Positions 9,491-19,640 of a stretch of 64,000 nt of DNA are shown piece by piece (position 1 is the first letter of the stretch; each line of letters begins with the position of its first letter). The notes below the pieces were generated by a model that saw only the letters and a list, made by a program, of their open reading frames with translations, was not told the DNA's origin and did no database searches. The position numbers and the translations under genes were made by a program. Origin of the DNA: Leminorella grimontii ATCC 33999 = DSM 5078 (lineage in GTDB: Bacteria; Pseudomonadota; Gammaproteobacteria; Enterobacterales; Enterobacteriaceae); contig NZ_AUUA01000001.1 in the NCBI RefSeq assembly GCF_000439085.1, positions 868,001-932,000 on the forward strand, given 5' to 3'.

Positions 9491-10717
9491 TTAGCCTTTT
9501 ACGCAAACCACCTGCTTTAGCGTATGAACAATCTCAACCAGCTCGGACTGTGCCGCCATCACGGCGTCGATGTCCTTATAGGCCATTGGGATTTCGTCAA
9601 TCACGTCAAGATCCTTACGGCACTCCACGCCCACCGTCGCTTCAATCTGGTCTTCCAGCGAAAAGCGGCGTTTTGCCTCCGTACGGCTCATGGTTCGCCC
9701 CGCGCCGTGGCTGCATGAACAGAAGGATTCCGGGTTTCCCTTTCCGCGAACGATAAAGGACCGAGCCCCCATAGAGCCGGGAATAATTCCCAATTCTCCC
9801 GCCTTAGCGCTCACCGCGCCTTTACGGGTTACCAGCACGTCCTGACCAAAGTGGTGTTCTTTCTGTACGTAGTTATGGTGGCAGTTCACCGCTTCCATTT
9901 CTAACGTAAACGGCTTGGCAATCACTGCTCTCACCGCGGCAATCACGCTGTTCATCATGGCTTCGCGGTTCAGGCGAGCGAAACGCTGCGCCCAGTCGAC
10001 GGCAAACACGTAGTCGTCATAGTGTTCGCTTCCCTCGACCAGATAGGCGAGATCCTGATGGGGAAGATTAATGAAGTAGCGCTGCATGTCCTTTTTAGCC
10101 AGTTCAATAAACACGTTGCCGATAGCGTTTCCTACGCCGCGCGATCCCGAATGCAGCATAATCCACACCGCCTGATTCTCATCCAGGCAAACTTCAATAA
10201 AGTGGTTGCCGGTTCCCAGCGTTCCCAAGTGAACGCGGTGGTTACTGTTGCGAAGCTTGGGGTACTTATCGACGATTCGCTGGAAGTCCGGGTCCAGCCC
10301 GGCCCAAATCTTATCTATCGCATCGGGTACGTTACCCCATGCCCCCTTATCACGCTTAGAGCGAGTATAGGAACGTCCGTGCGGTACGGCCTTTTCAATG
10401 GCGTCACGCAGCGCGGCCAGGCTGTCCGGCAGGTCGCTGGCGTGAAGCGAGGTCTTCGCCGCCATCATACCGCAGCCGATATCCACCCCCACTGCGGCGG
10501 GAATAATGGCGCCGACGGTCGGAATAACGGACCCAATCGTGGAGCCTTTTCCCAAGTGTACGTCGGGCATCACGGCGATATGTTTAAACACAAACGGCAT
10601 TTTGGCCGTATTTTCTAGCTGACGCTTCGCCTCTTCTTCAACGGGAACGCCCTTGGTCCACATTTTTACCGGACGTCCGTGTTCTACGTTGATAACATCA
10701 ATAGCGGGTTTCATCAT
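9491..10717 (-). CDS. rtcB: RNA-splicing ligase RtcB
   Basis: A 408-residue homologue of E. coli RtcB, the Mn2+/GTP-dependent ligase joining 2',3'-cyclic phosphate or 3'-phosphate RNA ends to 5'-OH ends. Conserved metal and guanylate motifs are visible: VDIGCGM (metal-binding Cys near residue 77), GTLGTGNHFIEVC, HSGSRGVGN, and the C-terminal SCSHGAGRTMSR containing the guanylylated His. The protein ends in VVCVKG as in E. coli. Two adjacent ATG codons (10717 and 10714) follow AAGGA; the second has better spacing. Neither rtcA nor the sigma54 activator rtcR is nearby, unlike the E. coli rtcBA operon, so regulation must differ or those genes lie elsewhere. Confidence 0.93.
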   Translation of the reverse strand: MMKPAIDVINVEHGRPVKMWTKGVPVEEEAKRQLENTAKMPFVFKHIAVMPDVHLGKGSTIGSVIPTVGAIIPAAVGVDIGCGMMAAKTSLHASDLPDSLAALRDAIEKAVPHGRSYTRSKRDKGAWGNVPDAIDKIWAGLDPDFQRIVDKYPKLRNSNHRVHLGTLGTGNHFIEVCLDENQAVWIMLHSGSRGVGNAIGNVFIELAKKDMQRYFINLPHQDLAYLVEGSEHYDDYVFAVDWAQRFARLNREAMMNSVIAAVRAVIAKPFTLEMEAVNCHHNYVQKEHHFGQDVLVTRKGAVSAKAGELGIIPGSMGARSFIVRGKGNPESFCSCSHGAGRTMSRTEAKRRFSLEDQIEATVGVECRKDLDVIDEIPMAYKDIDAVMAAQSELVEIVHTLKQVVCVKG

Positions 10718-11136
10718 TTTTCCTTTTATTTATTATCGCATCGGTTACGCATTCCCTTAACCAACGCTTTAAGCTCAAGCAAGGTGGATTTTTCTCTCAC
10801 TCAATATGCGGCGACGTACTAGGTGACCTTTGTCCTCTATCGGTACGCTCTGCAGACGCTTTATCCTATAGCCATAATCGTGCCAATTCCGGCCAATTAA
10901 AAATAATTAATTGATTTATAAATGATTTTAATTAAACAACCACGAATACCAAGAGCTACCGCAGCAGATTAGTTATTGGATTTTTATCTTTTTAGATAAC
11001 TTTATATCTTTTTGTATATGCTCATTATCGCCCTACTCACCCCATATTTACACTACCTGAAAAAACCCGCGTAGAATCCAACGCTTTCTGCACCTATAAT
11101 AGCCTTCGTTATTTACCCGTTATAAGGAAAGAGAAA
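10718..11136. other. Intergenic region rtcB/eco
   Basis: About 420 bp between divergent rtcB and eco with no convincing gene. It must contain both promoters. The stretch 10895-11030 is AT-rich. No enhancer-like or sigma54 (GG-N10-GC) site was confidently seen. Confidence 0.5.
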
Positions 11137-11625
11137 ATGAATACACGGCTTCCGGCCATCGCCCTGGCGTTGAGCATCGCCAGCCCCTTGGCTCTTGCGG
11201 CGTCAAAAACGCCTGCGCTTAGCGAAGTTGCGCCCTATCCCGATGCACAAAAGGGCCAAACCCGTTACGCCATTTTTCTTCCGGAAATGAAGCACGAAAA
11301 CGGCTTGAAGGTTGAGCTGCTTATCGGTAAAGAAATGGACGTTGACTGTAACCGTCACGCCCTCGGCGGTAAGCTTGAGTCAAAAGATCTCAAGGGTTGG
11401 GGATATAGTTACTACGTCGTTAATGACGTCAAAGGCCCCGTTGCCACAATGATGGCTTGCCCGGATGGGGTAAAGCATAAAGAATTCGTTACTATCCCTC
11501 TTGGCAGCGATCTCATTAGCTATAACAGCAAGCTGCCCATCGTCGTTTATGTGCCCAAGGACATCGACGTTCGCTATCGCGTTTGGTCCGCTGAAGTCGC
11601 CGTTACGCCTGCCGAGGTGAAGTAA
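11137..11625 (+). CDS. eco: Ecotin, periplasmic serine protease inhibitor
   Basis: A 162-residue precursor with a signal peptide (residues 1-21, cleavage near ALA-AS) and the ecotin fold. The reactive-site loop TMMACPDG keeps the P1 Met and the following Cys; the partner Cys is in the DVDCNRH segment, giving the conserved disulfide. NSKLPIVVYVP and VRYRVWSAE match the secondary binding and dimer regions. Ecotin dimers inhibit trypsin, chymotrypsin, elastase and host proteases in the periplasm. The ribosome site AAGGAAAG precedes the ATG. It is a single gene with a shared terminator downstream. Confidence 0.95.
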   Translation: MNTRLPAIALALSIASPLALAASKTPALSEVAPYPDAQKGQTRYAIFLPEMKHENGLKVELLIGKEMDVDCNRHALGGKLESKDLKGWGYSYYVVNDVKGPVATMMACPDGVKHKEFVTIPLGSDLISYNSKLPIVVYVPKDIDVRYRVWSAEVAVTPAEVK

Positions 11626-11631
11626 CTCCTC

Positions 11632-11663
11632 TGCGGCGACTGCTCCTATGGACAGTCGCCGCA
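11632..11663. terminator. Bidirectional terminator eco/wzc
   Basis: An 11-bp perfect stem (TGCGGCGACTG at 11632-11642 with its complement at 11653-11663) around a 10-nt loop, between the convergent eco and wzc genes. The T-run is short (TTTA), so efficiency on the plus strand is uncertain. Confidence 0.65.
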
Positions 11664-11685
11664 TTTATGATGGCAAGGCGACGGC

Positions 11686-13845
11686 CTAATTCGCATTCAC
11701 ACTATAGCTGTATTTGTAATAGTCGCTTTTTTTCTTGATAACGCCGTTCAAAATTATTCCTTTCACCTCAACGCCGCTTTGAGTAAGTCGACCAATGCCG
11801 GCTTCAACCTCTTTTATCGTATTTACGCCAAAACGCGCCACCAGCAGCGTTGTTCCCGCGAATCGCCCGATAATGGCCGAATCCGTTACCGGCAAAACGG
11901 GCGGGGTATCGACGATGACGATGTCATAGCGTTCACCAACCTGCCGCAATAAGCTCTCAAGACCGCCGAGCATAAGAAGTTCTGACGGATTCGGCGGCGT
12001 TTGCCCGCGAGAAATAAAGTCAAATCCTCCGGGCTCAATGTGCTGTAGTACCGCATCCAGCACACACTTCCCCGACAGAACGTCAGAAAGCCCCACGCCA
12101 TTGCCCACGTTGAAGAGAGTATGCGCATATCCTTTCCTCATGTCGGCATCAATATAGAGTACTTTTTTTCCCGCTAATGCCACGCTCGCTGCCAGGTTGC
12201 TGCTAATGAACGTCTTGCCGCACTCCGGCGTTAAGCCAGAAATCATCAGCACGCCGTTGCGCGCCTCTATCATGGCAAAATGAAGGCTGGTGCGTAATCC
12301 ACGAATAGCCTCAATGGAAAGATCCAAGGGGTGAGTCGCGGCCAACAGGCCGCGAGGCGGCAAGTTGCCCACCTTTGCTTTTCGCATAAACCATCGATGA
12401 CGGCGCGGCTCTTTCTTTTTTACTATGTCAGAGAAAGGAACGCTGGCGTACACGTTAATCCCCCTTTCCTCTAGCTGCTCCGGCGACTCAATCCCCTTAT
12501 TCAAAACCATGCGCATCAAGACAATGCCAGCGGAAACGACCAGCCCCATGATAAATCCAAGCGCGACCACTAAAGCCTTCTTGGGCCGTATCGGCGCCGG
12601 GTAGGATAAGGCGGAATCAATAATCCTCACGTTACCAATCGCGCTGGATTTAGCGATATTGAGTTCCTGTTGGCGCTTTAGCAGCTGCATGTAAATAGCG
12701 CGCCCCGACTCTACGTCCCGGCTTAGGCGTAACACCTCCTGCTGCGTCGCCGGCATGGCGGAAACGCGCTCATTCAGCCTCTGTTTTTCCTGCTCCAGCG
12801 TCAGCTTTTTTTCCATCAGCGACTTATAGGCCGGATGGTTCTTTTTATAGAGCTGCGCTATTTCCGCTTCGCGAAAGGTCAACTCGTTGAGCTGATTTTC
12901 AATGTTTACCGTCTGGGCCAGAACTGACTGCGCCTCCAGATTCAGGTCAACGGAGTCCTTCTGCTGTCGATATTGGTTGAGCTTATCCTCGGCCGCATCG
13001 AGCTCGCTGCGCACTCTGGGCAGCAGCTGCTGTAAAAAACTCAGGCTTTTCGAGTCTCTCGCGGCCTGGCGGGCGATGCTCTGAGTCAGATAGTTATCCA
13101 TAATGCTGTTAAGGATAGTTTCGATCCGGCCCGGCTCTTCCCCCGTCAATGCCAGCTGCAGCATTCCGCTGTCTTTCCCTCGATCGGTAACGACAAACTG
13201 TTGCTGAAGCCGATGGATAGCCTCCTGACGGGTCAAGTACGCTACGTTAAAGACCGTACTTTCCTGAACGTCGATAGAAGCAACGTTAATGCCGACGCCG
13301 CCGCTTTCCACAAGCTCACCGACGCGCCCTTCCAGCTCGACGCCGTTAAACCGCAGGCGATAGCTACCTTTTTGCTCAGCGTTCACGTCAATCTTGAGCA
13401 CGGACTCCTGCTCATCAGGCAGCCGCAAATAGCTTACGCTCAACGTTCCCGCGCGTTTCCCCATAAGCTTCGCCCAGCCTTTACCCCATAGAGGGAAATA
13501 GTCCGGCCTCACCTCGTAGCGCAGGTTAAGGTCGTCTACCGTTTGGCCCAGAATCATTCTGGACTGCAGGATCTGAATATCCGGCGCGGCGGAAACCTGC
13601 CCGTCGGAAAACATCTGGTTAAGGTTTTTAAGAATTACGCTGTCCTGCCTTTGTTCCACCTGAACCAGCGCATCCGCTCGATAAACGGGCGTGGCCATCA
13701 GCGCGTACAAAACGGCGCCAGCGACGAAAGCCGCCGTAACGCAAAAGATGAAAATCCAACGTTCCGCCAGCGTCGCAATCAGGGCGACGAGGTCAATTTC
13801 CTGTGAAAAGGGAGGCTCAAGCCTGGTGGTCGCTTCGGTTGACAT
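11686..13845 (-). CDS. wzc: Capsule/colanic acid tyrosine autokinase Wzc (Etk-like)
   Basis: A BY-kinase of 719 residues that drives polymer export together with Wza. It has an N-terminal Wzz domain between two membrane segments (about residues 30-50 and 425-445), with a long periplasmic coiled-coil region between. The cytosolic kinase shows Walker A (GLTPECGKTF), Walker A' (VLYIDADMRKG) and Walker B (IVIVDTPP). A C-terminal tyrosine cluster (DYYKYSYS) is the autophosphorylation tail. The frame begins at 13854, but the ATG at 13845 has better spacing from AAAGG. It overlaps wzb by 29 bp and is the last gene of wza-wzb-wzc; the next gene is the convergent eco, so no polymer synthesis genes follow. 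Confidence 0.93.
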   Translation of the reverse strand: MSTEATTRLEPPFSQEIDLVALIATLAERWIFIFCVTAAFVAGAVLYALMATPVYRADALVQVEQRQDSVILKNLNQMFSDGQVSAAPDIQILQSRMILGQTVDDLNLRYEVRPDYFPLWGKGWAKLMGKRAGTLSVSYLRLPDEQESVLKIDVNAEQKGSYRLRFNGVELEGRVGELVESGGVGINVASIDVQESTVFNVAYLTRQEAIHRLQQQFVVTDRGKDSGMLQLALTGEEPGRIETILNSIMDNYLTQSIARQAARDSKSLSFLQQLLPRVRSELDAAEDKLNQYRQQKDSVDLNLEAQSVLAQTVNIENQLNELTFREAEIAQLYKKNHPAYKSLMEKKLTLEQEKQRLNERVSAMPATQQEVLRLSRDVESGRAIYMQLLKRQQELNIAKSSAIGNVRIIDSALSYPAPIRPKKALVVALGFIMGLVVSAGIVLMRMVLNKGIESPEQLEERGINVYASVPFSDIVKKKEPRRHRWFMRKAKVGNLPPRGLLAATHPLDLSIEAIRGLRTSLHFAMIEARNGVLMISGLTPECGKTFISSNLAASVALAGKKVLYIDADMRKGYAHTLFNVGNGVGLSDVLSGKCVLDAVLQHIEPGGFDFISRGQTPPNPSELLMLGGLESLLRQVGERYDIVIVDTPPVLPVTDSAIIGRFAGTTLLVARFGVNTIKEVEAGIGRLTQSGVEVKGIILNGVIKKKSDYYKYSYSVNAN

Positions 13846-14299
13846 AATCAACATCTACCTTTCTATATCCAAGTTTATTACTCCAGCGTTCGCCGGCGCT
13901 GTCGAGCAAGCGATACACATAGTGGAAAGCCTCTCGGTCACGGCGGTAGGGATCCGGTATATCCCTTTTGTCCACCCACTGTGAAAAAAGCAGCGTTCTC
14001 CCCCTCGCCTCCGGAGCGGTATCGCTTATGGCCTCAATATGCCGCCTCTCCATCACTAGAATAAGGTCATAGTCCCTAATCAGCCTCGGCGTTAACTGTC
14101 GGGCAAAGTGCCCTTCGAGGGACAGCCCATACTCTTGGGCAACGCTCAACGCCTGAGGATCTGCTGGGAAGTCAGCCATGGCGGCGATACCTGCTGAAGC
14201 AATAAACTTGCCCGGAAGGCGGCGGCGCAAAAGCCGTTCGCCAATAGGCGAGCGACAAACGTTTCCTGTACAGACCACCAATACAGAATCAAATGTCAT
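13817..14299 (-). CDS. wzb: Low-molecular-weight protein-tyrosine phosphatase Wzb (Etp-like)
   Basis: A cytosolic phosphatase (160 residues) that dephosphorylates the Wzc tyrosine tail. The P-loop CTGNVCRS (Cys10...Arg16) fits CX5R-S, and the general-acid loop appears as DIPDPYRRD near residue 113. The C-terminus is about 10 residues longer than the usual Wzb/Etp because the frame reads into the wzc start. The ATG overlaps the wza stop by 4 bp, so translation is probably coupled to wza. Confidence 0.93.
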   Translation of the reverse strand: MTFDSVLVVCTGNVCRSPIGERLLRRRLPGKFIASAGIAAMADFPADPQALSVAQEYGLSLEGHFARQLTPRLIRDYDLILVMERRHIEAISDTAPEARGRTLLFSQWVDKRDIPDPYRRDREAFHYVYRLLDSAGERWSNKLGYRKVDVDYVNRSDHQA

Positions 14300-15462
14300 T
14301 GTGGCCAGTTCCTAATCATGCGCGCGGCTTCAGAGAGATCGTGAATGCCGGTAATCGTTGGCACCAGTTGGGTAATAACGCGATTCCAGCGCACGATTGG
14401 AGCGGCGGTAACAAAGACGACGTCGTAAGGCTTTAGATAAAACTCCGTAGCCATGATCATGGCCGCAGCGTCTTTGGCATCAAGCTGGTAGATACTGGCG
14501 ATCTTTCCCTCTTCGTCGCCTTTAAGCTGGCGTATAACAAAAATGCCCGACGCGTCGGAAAGCGACTGAGAAATCCCCTGAGCGTTGCCGATGGCCTCCG
14601 CCAGCGTCATACCGCTGCGGTCCATTTTCATGGTGGTCTGCTTACCGACTTCTCCCATAACGAACACTTTCTGGTCATCGTTACGCGGAACAAACAGGAT
14701 ATCGCCGGGATAAAGCAGGCGATTTTGAGTCAAATCGCCTTTTTGCATTAGCGCGTGCAGAGAAATAACCGAATCCTGTCCGTCGTGCGTCAGCACGACG
14801 TTGCGCCAGTCGGCATCTTCCGCCAGCCCTCCGGCTGCGTTAATCGCATCCATAACCGTGAGCGGGATATTGGTGATGGGCTGCTGCCCCGATTTGGCAA
14901 CCTCTCCCGTTACGTAAGCCTTCTGGGAGCGAAATGCCGCAATGCTGACGTCAACCTGAGGGTTTTCAATAAACTTGGACAGGCGCGTCGTCAGCACCGT
15001 GCGAACTTCGCCGATCGTTTTTCCAGCCACCTTCACCAACCCGGCATAGGGATAAAAAATGGCGCCGTCCTCATTTACCCAGTTCCCCGTATCGCTGGCG
15101 CTGCGGTACTGACCGGCCGGAGTGGTGAGTTCAGGGTGATCCCAAACCGTTACCATAAGCACGTCGCCAACGCCGATTTGATATCGATAACGGCTTAACA
15201 AACCGTCCAAATCAGGGTTTTGGCGAGATATAATCGGTTCAGGCCGTAACGCTTCTATAACGTCAGGAGTAATGGAATATACGCTAATCAGATTTTTCCA
15301 GTCATATTCTTCATTCGGCTCCTCCGCCGAATGGCTTAATTCCTGGCCGGGCGTAACGGTGCAAGCGTTTAATAAAAGAATAAATATAGTTACGTAAAAG
15401 AATTTTACTATCCCATGTTTGTTGCTTACTGACTTATTAAAGATAAGAAAAACTTTATCCAT
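14296..15462 (-). CDS. wza: Outer-membrane polysaccharide export lipoprotein Wza (GfcE-like)
   Basis: An octameric export-channel lipoprotein of 388 residues. The signal has an unusually long basic leader before the hydrophobic core and lipobox LLNAC, with the lipidated Cys at about residue 34. It is followed by a polysaccharide export domain ([20 protein letters not shown]), then SLBB-type domains (VYVTGEV-like segments [12 protein letters not shown] and [10 protein letters not shown]) and the C-terminal amphipathic segment forming the membrane helix. The frame starts at 15483, but the ATG at 15462 has GAGAAG at good distance. It is the first gene of a three-gene operon with wzb and wzc. It resembles both colanic-acid Wza and group-4-capsule GfcE, and the sequence alone does not decide which. 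Confidence 0.9.
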   Translation of the reverse strand: MDKVFLIFNKSVSNKHGIVKFFYVTIFILLLNACTVTPGQELSHSAEEPNEEYDWKNLISVYSITPDVIEALRPEPIISRQNPDLDGLLSRYRYQIGVGDVLMVTVWDHPELTTPAGQYRSASDTGNWVNEDGAIFYPYAGLVKVAGKTIGEVRTVLTTRLSKFIENPQVDVSIAAFRSQKAYVTGEVAKSGQQPITNIPLTVMDAINAAGGLAEDADWRNVVLTHDGQDSVISLHALMQKGDLTQNRLLYPGDILFVPRNDDQKVFVMGEVGKQTTMKMDRSGMTLAEAIGNAQGISQSLSDASGIFVIRQLKGDEEGKIASIYQLDAKDAAAMIMATEFYLKPYDVVFVTAAPIVRWNRVITQLVPTITGIHDLSEAARMIRNWPQ

Positions 15463-16285
15463 ACATAGCTTCTCAACAACCATTAACCAATTTTAATTAA
15501 CAGGGTTATTTTCAACGGCGTTATTAATAATCAAAGTATCATTTAATAACGGATGTGGATAGAGGCATTTATCTGAAGGTAATCCTAAGGATCTACCTTC
15601 CTCAATAATAATTTAATAGAGATAGTATAAATAGCTAAGCGCCAGCCTATGCATACTGCCGCTAAATGCCCAAGGCCAAAGCGTTACAAGAGCCCTCCTG
15701 TTAAAAGCCGCTCTCACTTGCATTGGCTTACACAAGGTCCCCGTCGTCATGAAAAACGCACTACTTATTCACTCATTGGAAACTTTAATTTAATCACGAA
15801 CCGTCAAAAAATAGAGAGATAGAGAAATAGGAAATAAAGAAACTCAGCATAATAATAGATAATTATTGCTTAGAACAACCAAAAGTTTTCAAAGTAATCA
15901 TAATAAAATATTTATATAACCACTAAATCGTCAACGGGTTATTACGCCTATTATTTAATCATAGGCAAACTGAATTTCACTATTATCCATCGATAATAAT
16001 TAGATAACCGTCCTGCTATTTATTATTGACCTTGTACCAACACGCCATCCGCCTTAATTATTTAATGAAATGTTAAAAATAAACAAAATGACCACTCACT
16101 CGCCGCCCGTTTTTAACACTCTTTTTTCCGCATAAAAGCAGTACAACTCTACATAGACATTGACAAATAAATTGATATATCACCATGCAAGAGGCTATTA
16201 AAGAGAGTATGGTATCGGGGTTAAATTACGACGGGCGATTAAGTCCCGCCATTTTTTATTTTTGAGATGGTTAGGTTATCCCCAG
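15463..16285. other. Long AT-rich regulatory gap wza/dauA
   Basis: About 800 bp between divergent wza and dauA with no convincing gene. It holds the leader of the wza operon, including the JUMPstart-like element listed separately, and AT-rich stretches typical of H-NS-bound capsule promoters. The dauA promoter should also lie here. Confidence 0.55.
15651..15695 (-). promoter_or_regulatory. Degenerate JUMPstart/ops-like element upstream of wza
   Basis: Read on the minus strand, the element opens with GGCTCTTGTAACG, resembling the JUMPstart GCTCTGGTAGC. It ends with AGCGGCAGTATGC at 15663-15651, which matches the ops consensus GGCGGTAGnnTnC at most fixed positions (two mismatches). It lies about 190 bp before the wza start in the same direction, where RfaH-dependent capsule operons carry it. 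The internal spacing is about 8 nt longer than in E. coli. RfaH dependence is an inference. Confidence 0.35.
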
Positions 16286-17977
16286 ATGAAAACGCATGGA
16301 ATGAACGGCGTTCGGCCGTTTAGTGCATTAATTGACGCCTGTTGGCGCGATCCCTATACAATTCAACGTTTTTTCAAAGACATTATCGCCGGCATTACCG
16401 TCGGCATTATCGCAATCCCCTTGGCTATGGCGCTGGCGATCGCCAGCGGCGTTCCCCCGCAGTACGGGCTGTATACCTCTGCGGTTGCCGGCATAATTAT
16501 CGCCGTCACGGGGGGCTCTCGCTATAGCGTGTCCGGACCTACGGCCGCCTTTGTCGTGATCCTCTATCCCGTATCACAGCAGTTTGGCCTGTCTGGGTTG
16601 CTTATCGCCACGCTGATGTCCGGCGTTTTCCTTATTATTATGGGGCTCGCTCGCGTCGGGCGGCTCATTGAGTATATCCCCATTTCCGTTACGCTGGGAT
16701 TTACCTCCGGTATCGGTATCACCATCGCGACGATGCAGATAAAGGACTTTTTCGGGCTCACGGTAGACGTTCCCGAACACTATGTCGATAAAGTCATCGC
16801 TCTGGCATCGGCGCTCCCGACTATCAGCTGGGCCGATACGCTTATCGCCAGCGTCACGCTGGCCGTTCTGATTTTGTGGCCAAGGTTGGGGCTGCGCGTT
16901 CCTGGGCATCTTCCCGCTCTGCTGGCCGGCACCGCCGTCATGGCCATTCTTTCATGGGCCGGCTATTCCGTCGCTACCATTGGCTCGAAGTTTCACTACC
17001 TGATGCCGGACGGCTCCAGCGGTCAGGGGATCCCTCCCATCCTGCCCCAGTTCGTTCTGCCTTGGAACTTCCCCGACGCCTCCGGCCAGCCCTTCGTGCT
17101 GAACTGGTCTACGATTTCCGCCCTGCTGCCTGCCGCTTTTTCAATGGCGATGCTTGGCGCCATTGAATCTCTGCTGTGCGCCGTCGTTCTTGACGGCATG
17201 ACGGGCAGAAAACACCACTCAAACAGCGAACTGTTAGGGCAAGGGCTAGGCAACATCGCGGCACCCTTCTTCGGCGGCATCACGGCTACTGCTGCAATAG
17301 CGCGTTCCGCCGCCAACGTCCGCGCTGGCGCCACCTCCCCCATTTCGGCCGTCGTACACTCGGTTTTGGTGATTTTGGCGCTGCTGGTGCTGGCGCCGGC
17401 GCTTTCCTATCTGCCGTTGGCCGCGATGTCATCCCTGCTGCTGCTGGTGGCCTGGAACATGAGTGAAGCGCACAAGGTGGTTGATATCCTAAGGCGCGCG
17501 CCGAAAGACGACATCATCGTTATGCTTTTATGCATGTCGCTCACGGTACTGTTTGATATGGTAATCGCTATCACCGTTGGTATCGTGCTCGCCTCGCTTT
17601 TATTTATGAGACGCATCGCCCGCATGACGCGCTTGACGGAAATTAAAGGCGGCAGCGACGATAGCTGCATCGCGATGCGCGTAAGCGGCCCGCTGTTCTT
17701 CGCCGCGGCGGAGCGCATTTTTAACGAATTGACTCAACGTTTAGACGGTCAAAAGACGATTGTTTTACAGTGGGATGCCGTGCCGGTTTTGGATGCCGGC
17801 GGCCTTAACGCACTACAGCGTTTCATTGACGTTCTGCCGGAAGGCGTTGAGCTGATTAACTGCGATATTCAGTATCAGCCGCTCAAAACGCTGGCAAGGG
17901 CGAAGATTAAGCCTGTCGACGGGCGGCTTTCATTCTATTCATCTTTGGATGAAGCGCTGGCGGCGGCTAAGCGATAA
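16286..17977 (+). CDS. dauA: C4-dicarboxylate transporter DauA (SulP family)
   Basis: A 563-residue inner-membrane protein close to E. coli DauA (YchM), an aerobic succinate/C4-dicarboxylate transporter. The SulP membrane domain occupies roughly residues 20-430, with signature stretches [19 protein letters not shown] and [16 protein letters not shown] cytosolic STAS domain follows (residues 440-560), with the [11 protein letters not shown] loop. The frame is open from a TTG at 16262, but the ATG at 16286 places 10 residues before [10 protein letters not shown] exactly as in E. coli; the ribosome site is weak. In E. coli dauA sits between prs and ychH; here it has moved to the other side of the hemA operon. 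Confidence 0.93.
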   Translation: MKTHGMNGVRPFSALIDACWRDPYTIQRFFKDIIAGITVGIIAIPLAMALAIASGVPPQYGLYTSAVAGIIIAVTGGSRYSVSGPTAAFVVILYPVSQQFGLSGLLIATLMSGVFLIIMGLARVGRLIEYIPISVTLGFTSGIGITIATMQIKDFFGLTVDVPEHYVDKVIALASALPTISWADTLIASVTLAVLILWPRLGLRVPGHLPALLAGTAVMAILSWAGYSVATIGSKFHYLMPDGSSGQGIPPILPQFVLPWNFPDASGQPFVLNWSTISALLPAAFSMAMLGAIESLLCAVVLDGMTGRKHHSNSELLGQGLGNIAAPFFGGITATAAIARSAANVRAGATSPISAVVHSVLVILALLVLAPALSYLPLAAMSSLLLLVAWNMSEAHKVVDILRRAPKDDIIVMLLCMSLTVLFDMVIAITVGIVLASLLFMRRIARMTRLTEIKGGSDDSCIAMRVSGPLFFAAAERIFNELTQRLDGQKTIVLQWDAVPVLDAGGLNALQRFIDVLPEGVELINCDIQYQPLKTLARAKIKPVDGRLSFYSSLDEALAAAKR

Positions 17978-18039
17978 GCTCGAAATAACCCTGTATCAAC
18001 GGCAGGGCGGCCTATAGCCGACGCTATGATTGTCCATAT

Positions 18040-18065
18040 GCCCCGTTTTTCCTACGGGGCTTTCT
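18040..18065 (+). terminator. Terminator of dauA
   Basis: GCCCCG (18040-18045) pairs with CGGGGC (18055-18060), followed by TTTCTATTT. It lies between dauA and the convergent DUF1090 gene. Confidence 0.75.
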
Positions 18066-18067
18066 AT

Positions 18068-18451
18068 TTACAGCAGGCTCAATGCTTCATCGAGCTCAGC
18101 TTCCGCTTCTTTTAATTTACGCGTTTTATTGGCTATCTTCTCCGGCTTGCCGGACGCCTGGGCTTCAGCCAGTTCAACCCGGCGCTCTGCGACCTTACGC
18201 TCCTTGTTTGCAACCTTTTCCTCTTGATTTACGCGGTATTCACCGCTATTGCAGTGAGCCTCTACGTTACGCATCGCGCGCTCCAGCCCCGCCAGGCGGT
18301 ACGGATTGTTATACTGCCGGGCATACTCCATCTGCTGAGCGATCTTCTCTTTCTTTATTTGACAGTGGTCTTTACCTTCGTAGTGACTTCCCGCAACGAC
18401 GGCGGCTGATGAAGCCATAAGCGGTAAAATTAAAATAAATTTCTTAAACAT
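18068..18451 (-). CDS. DUF1090 family periplasmic protein (YqjC-like)
   Basis: A 127-residue protein with a signal peptide (residues 1-21, cleavage near VVA-GS), a Cys pair (CQIKKEK and HCNSGEYR segments), and a long charged helical tail of KERKVAERRVELAEAQ type, typical of DUF1090/YqjC proteins in the Enterobacterales periplasm. Function is unknown; E. coli yqjC sits in a stress-linked operon with yqjD and yqjE, which are absent here. The ATG at 18451 is preceded by AGGGAGAG, and the upstream extension to 18529 is rejected. Confidence 0.82.
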   Translation of the reverse strand: MFKKFILILPLMASSAAVVAGSHYEGKDHCQIKKEKIAQQMEYARQYNNPYRLAGLERAMRNVEAHCNSGEYRVNQEEKVANKERKVAERRVELAEAQASGKPEKIANKTRKLKEAEAELDEALSLL

Positions 18452-18662
18452 AATGCTCTCCCTAAGCATAAATCGCATTCTCAAATATCGAGAACGCCGG
18501 CATCTTATCATGCAAAAATAACCACACAATCGGAGGAAACATTACGTAACATATCCTGAAAGATTCCTGATGATATAGATAAAAAACAGATAAATCATGT
18601 AATTATAAATATTGTTGTTATTTGAAATAATATTAAATCAAAAGCGTTTTATCCCTATTGAA

Positions 18663-18691
18663 ATAAAAAAGGGAGCTCGGTTGGCTCCCTT
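18663..18691 (-). terminator. Terminator of the hemA-kdsA operon
   Basis: AAGGGAGC (18669-18676) pairs with GCTCCCTT (18684-18691). On the minus strand a T-run (18670 down to 18665) follows. It lies 25 bp after the kdsA stop codon. Confidence 0.85.
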
Positions 18692-18715
18692 GATGGTTAT
18701 TAACGGTATTTCACA

Positions 18716-19582
<867 letters not shown>

Positions 19583-19640
19583 TTAGTTATTAATCAACGT
19601 TATGCCGCAGCTATGCCGCCGGGCTGCGCCTCATTATTTA

